NCBI RefSeq assembly: GCF_020731415.2
Contig: NZ_CP088275.1
Coordinates: 434,001-498,000 of the forward strand
DNA length: 64,000 nt
DNA from: Phyllobacterium sp. T1293
GTDB lineage: Bacteria > Pseudomonadota > Alphaproteobacteria > Rhizobiales > Rhizobiaceae
Direction: 5' to 3'
Every line of letters begins with the position of its first letter. Within the stretch, counting starts at the first letter, position 1. The notes beneath the pieces are model-generated. The model was given only the letters and a program-made list of their open reading frames with translations, had not been told where the DNA came from and did not search any database. Positions 8,516-15,698 of the stretch are shown here, one piece after another. The position numbers and the translations under genes were made by a program.

Positions 8516-9310
8516 ATGACTACCGACATGCTTGCCGTTACAGGCGGCACAAAGATTTTTTATCGCGGCACACCGGATGAACGCCGGGCGCTTGATGGAT
8601 TGAACATTACGCTCAAACCTGCTGATTTCTGCATTGTCATCGGCAGCAATGGCGCCGGAAAGTCCAGTTTCCTCAATGCGGTCTCCGGCAAGCTGCCACT
8701 CGATTCCGGCCGTATCAGTATTGACGGACTGGATGTCACCAAGCTGAACGCCCATAGGCGTGCCCAGTTCATTGCCCGCGTCTTTCAGGACCCGATGATC
8801 GGCACCGCGCCCACCATGACGATTGGCGAGAACATGCTTCTGGCGGAGCTGCGCGGCAAACCGCGCGGGTTCTCCTACGGATTGACGGCGAGCCGCCGGG
8901 CAAAATATCGCGAGCAGTTGGCGGAACTCAATCTTGGCCTTGAAAACCGGTTGGATATGCCGGTCGGACTCCTGTCCGGTGGCCAGCGCCAGTCATTGTC
9001 GCTGGTGATGGCTGTTTCAACACGCCCGAAACTTCTGTTGCTTGATGAGCATACGGCGGCGCTCGATCCGCGCACTGCCAAGCTGGTTATGGATACGACA
9101 GTGCGGGCCGTCGAGGAATTGCACCTCACCACGCTGATGGTGACGCACAATATGGATCATGCGATCAAATACGGAAACAAGATCGTCATGATGGATGCGG
9201 GCAAGGTTCTGCTTGAAATCGGACAGGAAGAAAAGCGCGGCATCACGGTGCCTGATCTTATCGACCGGTTTCACACCAAGTCCGACGCCATCGCGTTGCA
9301 GGGGAGTTGA
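8516..9310 (+). CDS. ABC transporter ATP-binding protein, TrpZ-like
   Basis: Cytoplasmic ATPase of the importer, 264 aa from the ATG at 8516; a TTG at 8501 is open in frame, but the ATG has GAGG about 9 bp upstream. It has Walker A (GSNGAGKSS), the signature LSGGQRQSL, Walker B (LLLLDEHTAALD) and the switch histidine in MVTHNMDHA. The DEHTAALDP form is typical of the COG1101 ATPases that pair with ABC_sub_bind proteins. It lies between the binding-protein and permease genes. The downstream permease starts within a few bases of its stop. Confidence 0.92.
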   Translation: MTTDMLAVTGGTKIFYRGTPDERRALDGLNITLKPADFCIVIGSNGAGKSSFLNAVSGKLPLDSGRISIDGLDVTKLNAHRRAQFIARVFQDPMIGTAPTMTIGENMLLAELRGKPRGFSYGLTASRRAKYREQLAELNLGLENRLDMPVGLLSGGQRQSLSLVMAVSTRPKLLLLDEHTAALDPRTAKLVMDTTVRAVEELHLTTLMVTHNMDHAIKYGNKIVMMDAGKVLLEIGQEEKRGITVPDLIDRFHTKSDAIALQGS

Positions 9311-9315
9311 GTACT

Positions 9316-10236
9316 ATGGATATTCTTGGCACCCTCACCAGCTTCTACGCCCTCATTCCCGTCACCATCGCCCAGAGCCTGATCGTCGCCTTTGTCGTGC
9401 TTGGCGTCATGCTGCCGTTCCGCATCCTGAATTTTCCCGATCTGACGTCGGAAGGTGCCTTTCCGCTCGGAGGCTGCGTCTGCGGCACGCTCATTACAAT
9501 GGGGGTCAATCCGTTTCTGGCATGCGGCGTCGCGCTGATCTGCGGCTTTCTCGCGGGCTGTACGACGGCGTTCATCCATCTGCGCTTCAAGATCAACACA
9601 TTGCTGGCCGGTATTCTTGTGATGACGATGCTCTACAGCATCAATCTGCGCATCATGGGCCGCACCAATATTCCGCTGTTCACCTATGATACGGTGTTCA
9701 CCATTCTCGCAGGACCATCAGCCAATGTTTCCTGGGTTAAAATCCTGATCGTCGGCGCTTTGATCGCGCTGGTCGTTGGTGCCATGCTGTATTTCTTCAT
9801 GTCGGAGAAAGGCACATCCATGCGCGCGGTTGGAGCAAGCCCTGATATGGCGGAGGCACAGGGCATCAATGTCGGCATCGCCACCATATTGGGCGTTGGT
9901 GCAGCAAGCGCGCTTTCAGCAACCGGCGGCAGCATCATGGTGCAGACGCAGGGCTTCGTGGACGTCAATATGGGTTTTGGCATCCTGATCAACGGCCTTG
10001 CAGCTCTGATCATCGGTGAGGCTGTCACCGGGCGGCAATCGATCCTGCGTCAGGTGATGGCACCGGTGGTCGGCTCCATTGTCTATTATCAGCTGATTTC
10101 CTTCTGTCTGACACTCGGATTGGCACCTGCTGATCTGAAGTTTGCCACAGGTGCATTCGTTCTGCTCATGCTGGCTCTGCCGAACCTGCGCAAATCCGGC
10201 GGAGGCACGCAAATTCGCGAAAAGGTGCGGGAATAA
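9316..10236 (+). CDS. ABC transporter permease, TrpY-like
   Basis: Hydrophobic BPD_transp_2-type permease of the COG4120 group, 306 aa from the ATG at 9316; a TTG at 9307 overlapping the ATPase stop is the alternative. GGGGAG lies 9 bp before the ATG. The family segments LGVMLPFRILNFPDLTSEG near the N-terminus and VGASPDMAEAQGIN (coupling loop) are visible, and about eight hydrophobic helices can be counted. Only one permease gene is present, so the channel is probably a homodimer. The operon continues after 111 bp to the formamidase. Confidence 0.9.
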   Translation: MDILGTLTSFYALIPVTIAQSLIVAFVVLGVMLPFRILNFPDLTSEGAFPLGGCVCGTLITMGVNPFLACGVALICGFLAGCTTAFIHLRFKINTLLAGILVMTMLYSINLRIMGRTNIPLFTYDTVFTILAGPSANVSWVKILIVGALIALVVGAMLYFFMSEKGTSMRAVGASPDMAEAQGINVGIATILGVGAASALSATGGSIMVQTQGFVDVNMGFGILINGLAALIIGEAVTGRQSILRQVMAPVVGSIVYYQLISFCLTLGLAPADLKFATGAFVLLMLALPNLRKSGGGTQIREKVRE

Positions 10237-10347
10237 CAGGCCCGCATTGTTGGGACGGAGATTTTGATCCGCGCCCGGCCTCTGCTAATCTGGAGCAAGC
10301 AGGCTTGATCCGCGCGACGGCCGGATTGGAGGGGGACTGTTACGGAT

Positions 10348-11172
10348 ATGACGAAGAAATTCGACTGGGACGCTGCCTATTCCAATGGCGCCTATATTCC
10401 GGGTGGAAATGACTTCCCGCCCAGATGGAAGAACCTGGCCGCCGAATTTCGAGCGGAGATCGCTGCCGCTGGCCGCCTGCGCGCTGACATCAGCTATGGC
10501 CCGCATGAGCGCAACACTCTCGATCTCTTCATGCCGCGCGGTGAAGCCAAAGGCCTGGTCGTGTTCGTGCATGGCGGATACTGGATGAGTTTCGACAAAT
10601 CGACCTGGTCACATCTGGCAAAAGGTCCGCTCGCGCACGGATTTGCCGTGGCCATCCCCTCCTATGTGCTGTGTCCGCAGGCGCGTATCAGTGACATTAC
10701 CGTGCAGATCGCCACTGCCATCACCCACGCCGCCGCGGAAGTTCCCGGTCCTGTTCATCTGACAGGGCATTCGGCGGGCGGGCATCTGGTGGCGCGCATG
10801 GCGTGTTTCACCTCGCCGCTCAGCCAGCCGATTCGCCATCGCATCCGCAAGACGGTGGCCATATCTACCCTTGGCGATTTGCGCCCTCTCATGAAGACCC
10901 GCATGAATGAAACGTTTCATCTCGATGCTGTCGAAGCGCGCCTTGAAAGCCCTGCCCTGCTTGAGCCGCAGGAAGGTATTGACATCACGGCATGGGTCGG
11001 TGGTGCAGAACGGCCTGAGTTTGTCCGGCAGAGCACTTTGCTGGCCAATATCTGGTCAGGCTTCGAGTGTAATGTGAATGTCGTAGTAGAGCCGGAAAAG
11101 CACCATTTTAACGTGATCGACGGACTTGCCGATGCGGATCATGCGCTGACACGCACGCTGCTCTGCCTGTAA
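10348..11172 (+). CDS. Alpha/beta hydrolase, probable kynurenine formamidase (AFMID type)
   Basis: Probably hydrolyses N-formylkynurenine to kynurenine and formate. The 274-aa protein has the oxyanion motif HGGYW (75-79) and the nucleophile elbow GHSAGGH (140-146, Ser142); a histidine in KHHFNVIDGL near the C-terminus fits the catalytic triad. The HGGYW form is that of arylformamidases of the alpha/beta-hydrolase class, unlike the metal-dependent KynB cyclase fold used by many bacteria. It closes the importer operon and ends at a terminator. The presence of kynA and kynU in the divergent operon makes the substrate assignment strong, though it is not proven by sequence alone. Confidence 0.85.
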   Translation: MTKKFDWDAAYSNGAYIPGGNDFPPRWKNLAAEFRAEIAAAGRLRADISYGPHERNTLDLFMPRGEAKGLVVFVHGGYWMSFDKSTWSHLAKGPLAHGFAVAIPSYVLCPQARISDITVQIATAITHAAAEVPGPVHLTGHSAGGHLVARMACFTSPLSQPIRHRIRKTVAISTLGDLRPLMKTRMNETFHLDAVEARLESPALLEPQEGIDITAWVGGAERPEFVRQSTLLANIWSGFECNVNVVVEPEKHHFNVIDGLADADHALTRTLLCL

Positions 11173-11189
11173 TTCAGTAGATACGAATC

Positions 11190-11230
11190 AAAAGACTGCC
11201 AGAGTTGGGATATGGCTCTGGCAGTCTTTT
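11190..11230. terminator. Bidirectional terminator
   Basis: Perfect 15-bp inverted repeat AAAAGACTGCCAGAG / CTCTGGCAGTCTTTT with an 11-nt loop. It serves the formamidase operon on the right-going strand and the small HTH gene at 11262-11528 on the other. Confidence 0.92.
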
Positions 11231-11261
11231 GTGATTTTTTGATTTAAATAAATCAATTATC

Positions 11262-11528
11262 TCATGCACTTAGACGCTTTGAAACTTCAGGCGTCATAGC
11301 ATTTGCCGGCAGCCCGAGGGCATGGGCAATGCGTTCCAATTTAGTCGGGTCGGAATTCTGACCGCTTTCAATTGTATCAATTTCGAGGGTCGTAAGACCG
11401 CACGCAACGGCCAGATCCTCTACGGAATATCCGAATTGCTCGCGGAACGCCCTAACAATGTTTGTACCATTGGCTATCGCCGTGGAAATGGCTTCTGGCA
11501 ATGAATAGTCGCCGACGGTTGTGCTCAT
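11262..11528 (-). CDS. Small XRE-family helix-turn-helix protein
   Basis: An 88-aa protein with a single HTH_3 domain: SVEDLAVACGLTTLEIDTIESGQNSD (about 35-60) gives the two helices and the ESG turn typical of Cro/C1-type repressors. No second domain is present. It stands alone, convergent with the formamidase operon and divergent from the lipoprotein gene. Nothing in the sequence shows its target. Confidence 0.8.
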   Translation of the reverse strand: MSTTVGDYSLPEAISTAIANGTNIVRAFREQFGYSVEDLAVACGLTTLEIDTIESGQNSDPTKLERIAHALGLPANAMTPEVSKRLSA

Positions 11529-11751
11529 CGCTTTGCTCCTAACGTGAATGGTTGGTTAACAAATCGGAAGGCAGAACTTATACGTCCATCCTGTTGGATC
11601 AAGCCTTTTATCTGCAATCACATAAAACGTGATCGTAAAGCTCCGTCCGAACATGCCTTATTTAGGCACCAGATCTCTGTACAATACTGTAATTCGCGGA
11701 ATGTTAACTCGACCAATTCCTAAAGAATATCAGTGGATTGTTACGCCACTG

Positions 11752-11765
11752 TGTCAGTTATGACA
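11752..11765. promoter_or_regulatory. Inverted repeat upstream of a small lipoprotein gene
   Basis: TGTCA-GTTA-TGACA, followed by a TATATATA stretch and the AGGAG ribosome-binding site of the lipoprotein gene. It is an operator-like position. The rest of the 265-bp gap to the HTH gene shows nothing else I can name. Confidence 0.35.
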
Positions 11766-11793
11766 GGGTATATATAGGAGCGACGAGACGAAA

Positions 11794-11979
11794 ATGAACC
11801 ATCACACCTTGAAATATTTCAGACTGGCATTTTTGCCTCTTATTGTAACAATTCCCCTGCTGACAGGATGTGCCGGCGGTGTCTACTATGACACATTCCG
11901 GTATGATGCGACCTGCACCGACTCGGATGCACGCCATCCGGACAGGGGCCCGGTTTGCGAGGTAAGGAAGACGCGTTAA
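11794..11979 (+). CDS. Small lipoprotein, 61 aa
   Basis: It has a charged N-terminus, a hydrophobic stretch (residues 10-22) and a lipobox LLTGC with the lipid-accepting cysteine at 26, leaving a mature chain of only 36 residues that contains two further cysteines. AGGAG lies upstream of the ATG. I do not recognise the family. The product is presumably anchored in the inner or outer membrane. The next gene starts 20 bp after the stop. Confidence 0.7.
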   Translation: MNHHTLKYFRLAFLPLIVTIPLLTGCAGGVYYDTFRYDATCTDSDARHPDRGPVCEVRKTR

Positions 11980-11999
11980 GCCCTGATGAGGCCGCAACG

Positions 12000-12572
12000 A
12001 TGTCAATCCCGTCTATCAGCCGTTTCCCGATACCTTCCATCGCTGACCTGCCGCAGGACATCGCCGACCGGATACTCGCCGTACAGGAGAAGTCCGGTTT
12101 TGTCCCGAATGTCTTTTTGGTGCTCGCCCATCGTCCGGACGAGTTTCGCGCCTTTTTCGCCTATCATGATGCCCTTATGGACAAGCCGGGCGGCCTGACA
12201 AAGGCCGAAAGGGAAATGATCGTGGTGGCAACCAGCGCCGCCAACCAGTGCCAGTACTGCGTCATTGCCCATGGCGCGATCCTGCGTATCCGCGCCAAGA
12301 ACCCGCTGATCTCCGATCAGATCGCAACCAACTACCGCAAAGCCGATATTACCCCCAAGCAAAGGGCGATGTTGGATTTCGCCATGAAGGTTTCCGTGGA
12401 AGCCTACAAGGTCGAGAGCGCCGATTACGAGCAGTTGAAAGCCCATGGGTTTTCTCGGGACGATATGTGGGACATTGCGGCAATCTCCGCTTTCTTTGCC
12501 ATGTCGAATCGCCTCGCCAACGCAACAGACATGCGCCCCAACGACGAGTTTTATGTGATGGGCCGCGGATAG
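12000..12572 (+). CDS. Peroxidase-related AhpD/carboxymuconolactone decarboxylase-like protein
   Basis: A 190-aa all-helical protein with the redox motif CQYCVIAH (Cys84, Cys87, His91), the CxxCxxxH signature of AhpD-type alkylhydroperoxidases. Its length and layout fit the uncharacterised peroxidase-related enzyme family. The ATG at 12000 is chosen; the frame is open 15 codons further up, but that would overlap the lipoprotein gene. It may reduce peroxides or exchange disulphides. Neighbours give no pathway. Confidence 0.82.
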   Translation: MSIPSISRFPIPSIADLPQDIADRILAVQEKSGFVPNVFLVLAHRPDEFRAFFAYHDALMDKPGGLTKAEREMIVVATSAANQCQYCVIAHGAILRIRAKNPLISDQIATNYRKADITPKQRAMLDFAMKVSVEAYKVESADYEQLKAHGFSRDDMWDIAAISAFFAMSNRLANATDMRPNDEFYVMGRG

Positions 12573-12638
12573 GTGCTTCACGCCCCTGTCATCGTGACGC
12601 GCTAGGCCTGAAGCACAATCTTGCCGGAGGATGACATC

Positions 12639-13601
12639 ATGTCTGCCATGCGAAACACACTTGCCATAGCAATCACCATATTCACGACGATTGCCGGTTC
12701 ATCCGCAAACGCTGAAATCATTCAAGCCGGACGTACGATCAGCGAGCGTCTCAAGACATTCGACAGGAGTACCGTCTGGAAACCGGTTGAGCAGATCACC
12801 TTGAACTTCCCGACCTTCCATCCGCAGGGAATGGTGAAAATCGGTGATGTCTTCTACATAACCTCCGTCGAAATCACCAAACCCACGACCAAGTATGACC
12901 AACCGCGCGACGGCTATGACCGGGATACTGGTGAAGGCAAGGGGCATTTGTTCAAAGTGGATGCCAAGGGCAATCTGCTTGAGGACCTCGCATTGGGTGA
13001 AGGATCGATCTATCACCCCGGTGGGATCGACTTTGATGGTACCTCGATCTTTGTTCCCGTCGCGGAATACCGTCCGAACAGCGCCGCCATTATCTATAAA
13101 GTCGATCCAAAAACCATGAAACCGCAGGAGGTGTTCCGTTACAAGGATCATCTCGGCGGAGTTATTCACGACACCGGGAACAAGACGCTCAATGCGGTCA
13201 GTTGGGGATCACGGCGCTTCTATGCGTTCACGCTCGACAACGCTGGCAAAGTCACCAACGCGGATGTGGAGCGGACAAAGCTGGCCAAGCTCAATCCCTC
13301 GCACTACATCGATTATCAGGACTGCAAATATCTCGGCGCAGGCGAAATGCTGTGTGGCGGTTTGACTGCATACCAGACGAAGAAGGATGGTCCCAAATTT
13401 TCGCTGGGCGGGCTTGAGATCGTCAACCTTGCCTCCAATCAGCCCGTCTATCAGGTACCCGTGCAACTCTGGACGGAAGCGGGGCTGCCCATGACCCAGA
13501 ACCCCTTCTGGATCGAACCCGCAGACAAGGGATTGAAAGCCTACTTCATGCCCGAAGATGACAAGTCCACGATCTATATTTATGAAGCGCAGGGCAAATA
13601 G
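12639..13601 (+). CDS. Secreted protein of unknown function (DUF6454-like)
   Basis: A 320-aa exported protein: signal peptide about 1-25 (cleavage after SANA), then a sequence of repeated beta-strand-like segments (GMVKIGDVFYITSVE, HPGGIDFDGTSIFVPVAEY, GGVIHDTGNKTLNAVSWGSRRFYAF) that read like blades of a beta-propeller. The ATG at 12639 follows GGAGG by 8 bp; a TTG at 12621 is open but has no good site. From memory it resembles DUF6454 proteins, so the assignment is tentative. It is followed by a broken kinase remnant. Confidence 0.72.
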   Translation: MSAMRNTLAIAITIFTTIAGSSANAEIIQAGRTISERLKTFDRSTVWKPVEQITLNFPTFHPQGMVKIGDVFYITSVEITKPTTKYDQPRDGYDRDTGEGKGHLFKVDAKGNLLEDLALGEGSIYHPGGIDFDGTSIFVPVAEYRPNSAAIIYKVDPKTMKPQEVFRYKDHLGGVIHDTGNKTLNAVSWGSRRFYAFTLDNAGKVTNADVERTKLAKLNPSHYIDYQDCKYLGAGEMLCGGLTAYQTKKDGPKFSLGGLEIVNLASNQPVYQVPVQLWTEAGLPMTQNPFWIEPADKGLKAYFMPEDDKSTIYIYEAQGK

Positions 13602-13669
13602 CAGTCGTCCCTCTCCCAACTTGCGCCATCTTCGGACAATGGTGCGTGTTATGATGCGGTCATAATACC

Positions 13670-14016
13670 TTGAAGCAGATGCTGGATTTGCAGCGGATCA
13701 ATCGGCCCTGTGAAACGTTTCATCGTATGAATCTGGTCAAACTTTGTCAGCGCGGTACTGCAGACCTCGCGCCCATTCGCGTCGAACAGGGCGGCATCAT
13801 CGAGGTCGCGGATCAAGGATCCTGGAATACCGATGCGGAACGCGAGTCAATCTTTGAACCGTTTTACCGTTTGCATCCACGCGAGCGGGAGCCAGCCTTG
13901 GCCTTAATCTAGTGAGGGAGATTATCACCCGCCGTCAAGGCCATGTGGCAGTGGTGGAAGATATTGGTGGTGGCGTCTGCTTTCGCATCACAAACCCTCT
14001 TGTAAAGCCAACCTGA
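13670..14016 (+). pseudogene. Remnant of a sensor histidine kinase (ATPase domain)
   Basis: The first frame reads through a degraded N-box region, then IIEVADQGSW, IFEPFYRLHPRER and a stop at 13910-13912. A +1 shift near 13885-13895 restores the frame as SLGLNLVREIITRRQGHVAVVE and on to GGGVCFRITNP, ending at TGA 14014-14016. These are the D-box, F-box and G2-box regions of a HATPase_c domain. The dimerisation/phosphoacceptor domain and sensor are missing, and so is a proper N-box. It is a 5'-truncated, frameshifted fossil of a two-component kinase. Confidence 0.8.
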
Positions 14017-14133
14017 CCATATTTCTTAAAAAAGCGTAAATAAAAATCACGTAAATTATTGAAATATATAATAAAATATTTCATTTCTCCGTTTTGTGCA
14101 ATGTGGGTGCAATCTTCAATTGCAAAATAAACC

Positions 14134-14245
14134 ATGTCTTCCGGCGCAATGGATATCGCAGGAAGTGGGGTGGTCGATTGCAGGGGTTTTGCGTCAGTTT
14201 CGGTGGCCAGCTCATAGATCAGGCGATCATCGCGCCGGAAGACAT
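14134..14245. repeat. Long inverted repeat in the gap before the Omp25-like gene
   Basis: The gap 14017-14357 holds no gene that I can support. It starts very AT-rich and contains a perfect 14-bp inverted repeat, ATGTCTTCCGGCGC at 14134-14147 and GCGCCGGAAGACAT at 14232-14245, with 84 bp between the arms. It could mark a structured RNA, a small mobile remnant or a recombination scar. Confidence 0.45.
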
Positions 14246-14357
14246 CCGTATCAGAGCGTGATCAGCCCAAGTGTATCAGGCTCTCGGGAGTTGAACCGCG
14301 CAACATGTCGCCGGACGGTTCGGTGGATCATGCGCTTGTATGTTTGGAGTAATGCGA

Positions 14358-14990
14358 ATGTCCTCTCAAAGAAAGACTGTCTTGCTGGCTGGCGTGGTTG
14401 CGCTGCTGGCTTTCACAACCGGGACGGCGATGGCAGCCGATTATTATAATCCCGCCCCGGCCTATAACGACCCGCCCGCGTTCCAGTGGAGTGGTGCCTA
14501 TATCGGCGCCCATGGCGGTACGGCCTTCACCAAGATGCCCAACCCTTTTGCCGACAGAAACGGCTGGAGCGGTGGTATTCAGGGCGGCTACAACGTCCAG
14601 ATGGGACCGGCCGTTCTCGGTGCTGAACTTGAAGGCTCCTATCTCGGTGGCGCTGAACACAAGGTGCGCGGCGGCAAGATTGAAGAAAAGTGGCGCGCGG
14701 CTGCAAAGGCCAAAGCCGGTCTGACATTCAATCAGACACTGGTCTTTGGTACCGCCGGTGTGGCCCTGACCAAGTTCGATGCCGGTGACAAGGTGCGGGA
14801 TACCAGTGGCTGGAAGACCGGCTACCTCGTAGGCGGCGGTGTCGAACAGGCTTTCGCCGGCGGTCTCTCGGCCAAGATCGAATACAACTACATCCACACA
14901 CCCAATGTGAAGGCGACCTCGGCTCTTGGCCGTAGCGAAACCGACATTGGAAGCCATGAACTCAAGGCCGGTCTCAATTACCGGTTCTAG
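14358..14990 (+). CDS. Omp25/Omp31-family outer-membrane beta-barrel protein
   Basis: A 210-aa protein with a signal peptide (about 1-25, cleavage after AMA before ADYYNPAP) and a small beta-barrel ending in the C-terminal phenylalanine of outer-membrane proteins (ELKAGLNYRF). Features typical of the Brucella Omp25/Omp31 group are the WSGAYIGAHGG segment after the signal peptide, GGIQGGYNVQMG, and VGGGVEQAFAGGLSAKIEYNYIHT. Of two in-frame ATGs I take 14358, 8 bp after GGAG. It is monocistronic. In Brucella these proteins contribute to envelope integrity and host interaction; here the role is inferred. Confidence 0.9.
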   Translation: MSSQRKTVLLAGVVALLAFTTGTAMAADYYNPAPAYNDPPAFQWSGAYIGAHGGTAFTKMPNPFADRNGWSGGIQGGYNVQMGPAVLGAELEGSYLGGAEHKVRGGKIEEKWRAAAKAKAGLTFNQTLVFGTAGVALTKFDAGDKVRDTSGWKTGYLVGGGVEQAFAGGLSAKIEYNYIHTPNVKATSALGRSETDIGSHELKAGLNYRF

Positions 14991-15000
14991 CAATAAAGTA

Positions 15001-15030
15001 CGATCCCGGCGGCATTGCCTGCCGGGATCG
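15001..15030 (+). terminator. Hairpin after the Omp25-like gene
   Basis: Stem CGATCCCGGC / GCCGGGATCG 10 bp after the stop codon, extended by a bulged inner stem. There is no T-run, so it may protect or stall rather than terminate. Confidence 0.6.
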
Positions 15031-15110
15031 CACCCGGACTACGCTGCGCGAGAATGTGGATACTAGTCCCGTTCACATGCTTGCGGTGTAGAAGTGCCTA
15101 TCCGTGATGG

Positions 15111-15276
15111 GCGCTGTTCGGAGAGAAAATGGTTTGCAGCGCCGGTAGCGATCCCGCCCATCAGTCTCTGCCCGCCCTAAAGACTGTTTTCTCTCCGTTC
15201 GCGCTTGGGCTAAGGCCGTGCAGACCAACCATTTCTACCATCATGTCAGAAAGATTAGACGGGGCGGATCGCCCCG
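15111..15276. ncRNA. Structured intergenic segment, possible small RNA
   Basis: Within the gene-free stretch 15031-15391 lie nested inverted repeats: CGGAGAGAAAA (15119-15129) pairs with TTTTCTCTCCG (15187-15197), an inner CAGTCT/AGACTG pairs within the loop, and a separate tight hairpin CGGGGCG-GAT-CGCCCCG sits at 15260-15276. There is no open reading frame of note. It could be a non-coding RNA or a leader. The evidence is structural only. Confidence 0.3.
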
Positions 15277-15391
15277 ATCTCGCATCATATTGAGCTAATT
15301 TTCTTTGGAATATTCTTCAGTAAAATTTTCGTTAATTAATGTACTTCTTAACAAATTTATACTTTATTATAAGTATTAATAAATAGACATA

Positions 15392-15423
15392 CACCCGGAT
15401 GCTCTTTAATGAGCATCCGGGTG
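15392..15423 (-). terminator. Terminator of the 26-codon gene
   Basis: Perfect 13-bp stem CACCCGGATGCTC / GAGCATCCGGGTG with a 6-nt loop, 7 bp downstream of the small gene's stop on the minus strand and followed there by a T-rich tract (TATGTCTATTTATT). Confidence 0.7.
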
Positions 15424-15430
15424 AAATATG

Positions 15431-15511
15431 TTAGATAGGCAAACTACCGAGTAAACCTGCGATGAGGTTGACGACAGCTTCAAGAAGGTGCTTAAGAAGA
15501 TCTCCGAACAT
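15431..15511 (-). CDS. Small hydrophobic/amphipathic protein, 26 aa
   Basis: ATG at 15511, TAA at 15433-15431. The start is preceded by GGGAGGA with 7-8 bases spacing, one of the best ribosome-binding sites in the window, and the stop is followed by a perfect terminator hairpin. The product starts MFGDLLKHLL and ends GLLGSLPI; 15 of 26 residues are Leu, Ile, Val, Ala or Phe. Charges (D4, K7, H8, E11) fall on one side of the N-terminal helix, followed by a neutral hydrophobic half. This looks like a membrane-active or membrane-anchored peptide. I know no family for it. Small size means some chance of coincidence, but start and stop signals agree. Confidence 0.6.
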   Translation of the reverse strand: MFGDLLKHLLEAVVNLIAGLLGSLPI

Positions 15512-15698
15512 CTAAATGTCCTCCCGATTAAGTAAGTCAGCGCTATCATTATTATCAGACGTGTAATTGTTTACTAATAAATTGTTATCATTCGTCTTTA
15601 CTATTAAATTTGAACCACTTTGTTTTAACCGTATGTTTTTGGCTGTATTTGACCACCTAATTTTAGTTAAATATTTAGTGCATCATCACTTTAATTGA

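Noticed and set aside
15429..15455. Short plus-strand frame opposite the 26-codon gene
   Set aside because: Only eight codons before a stop and no ribosome-binding site.
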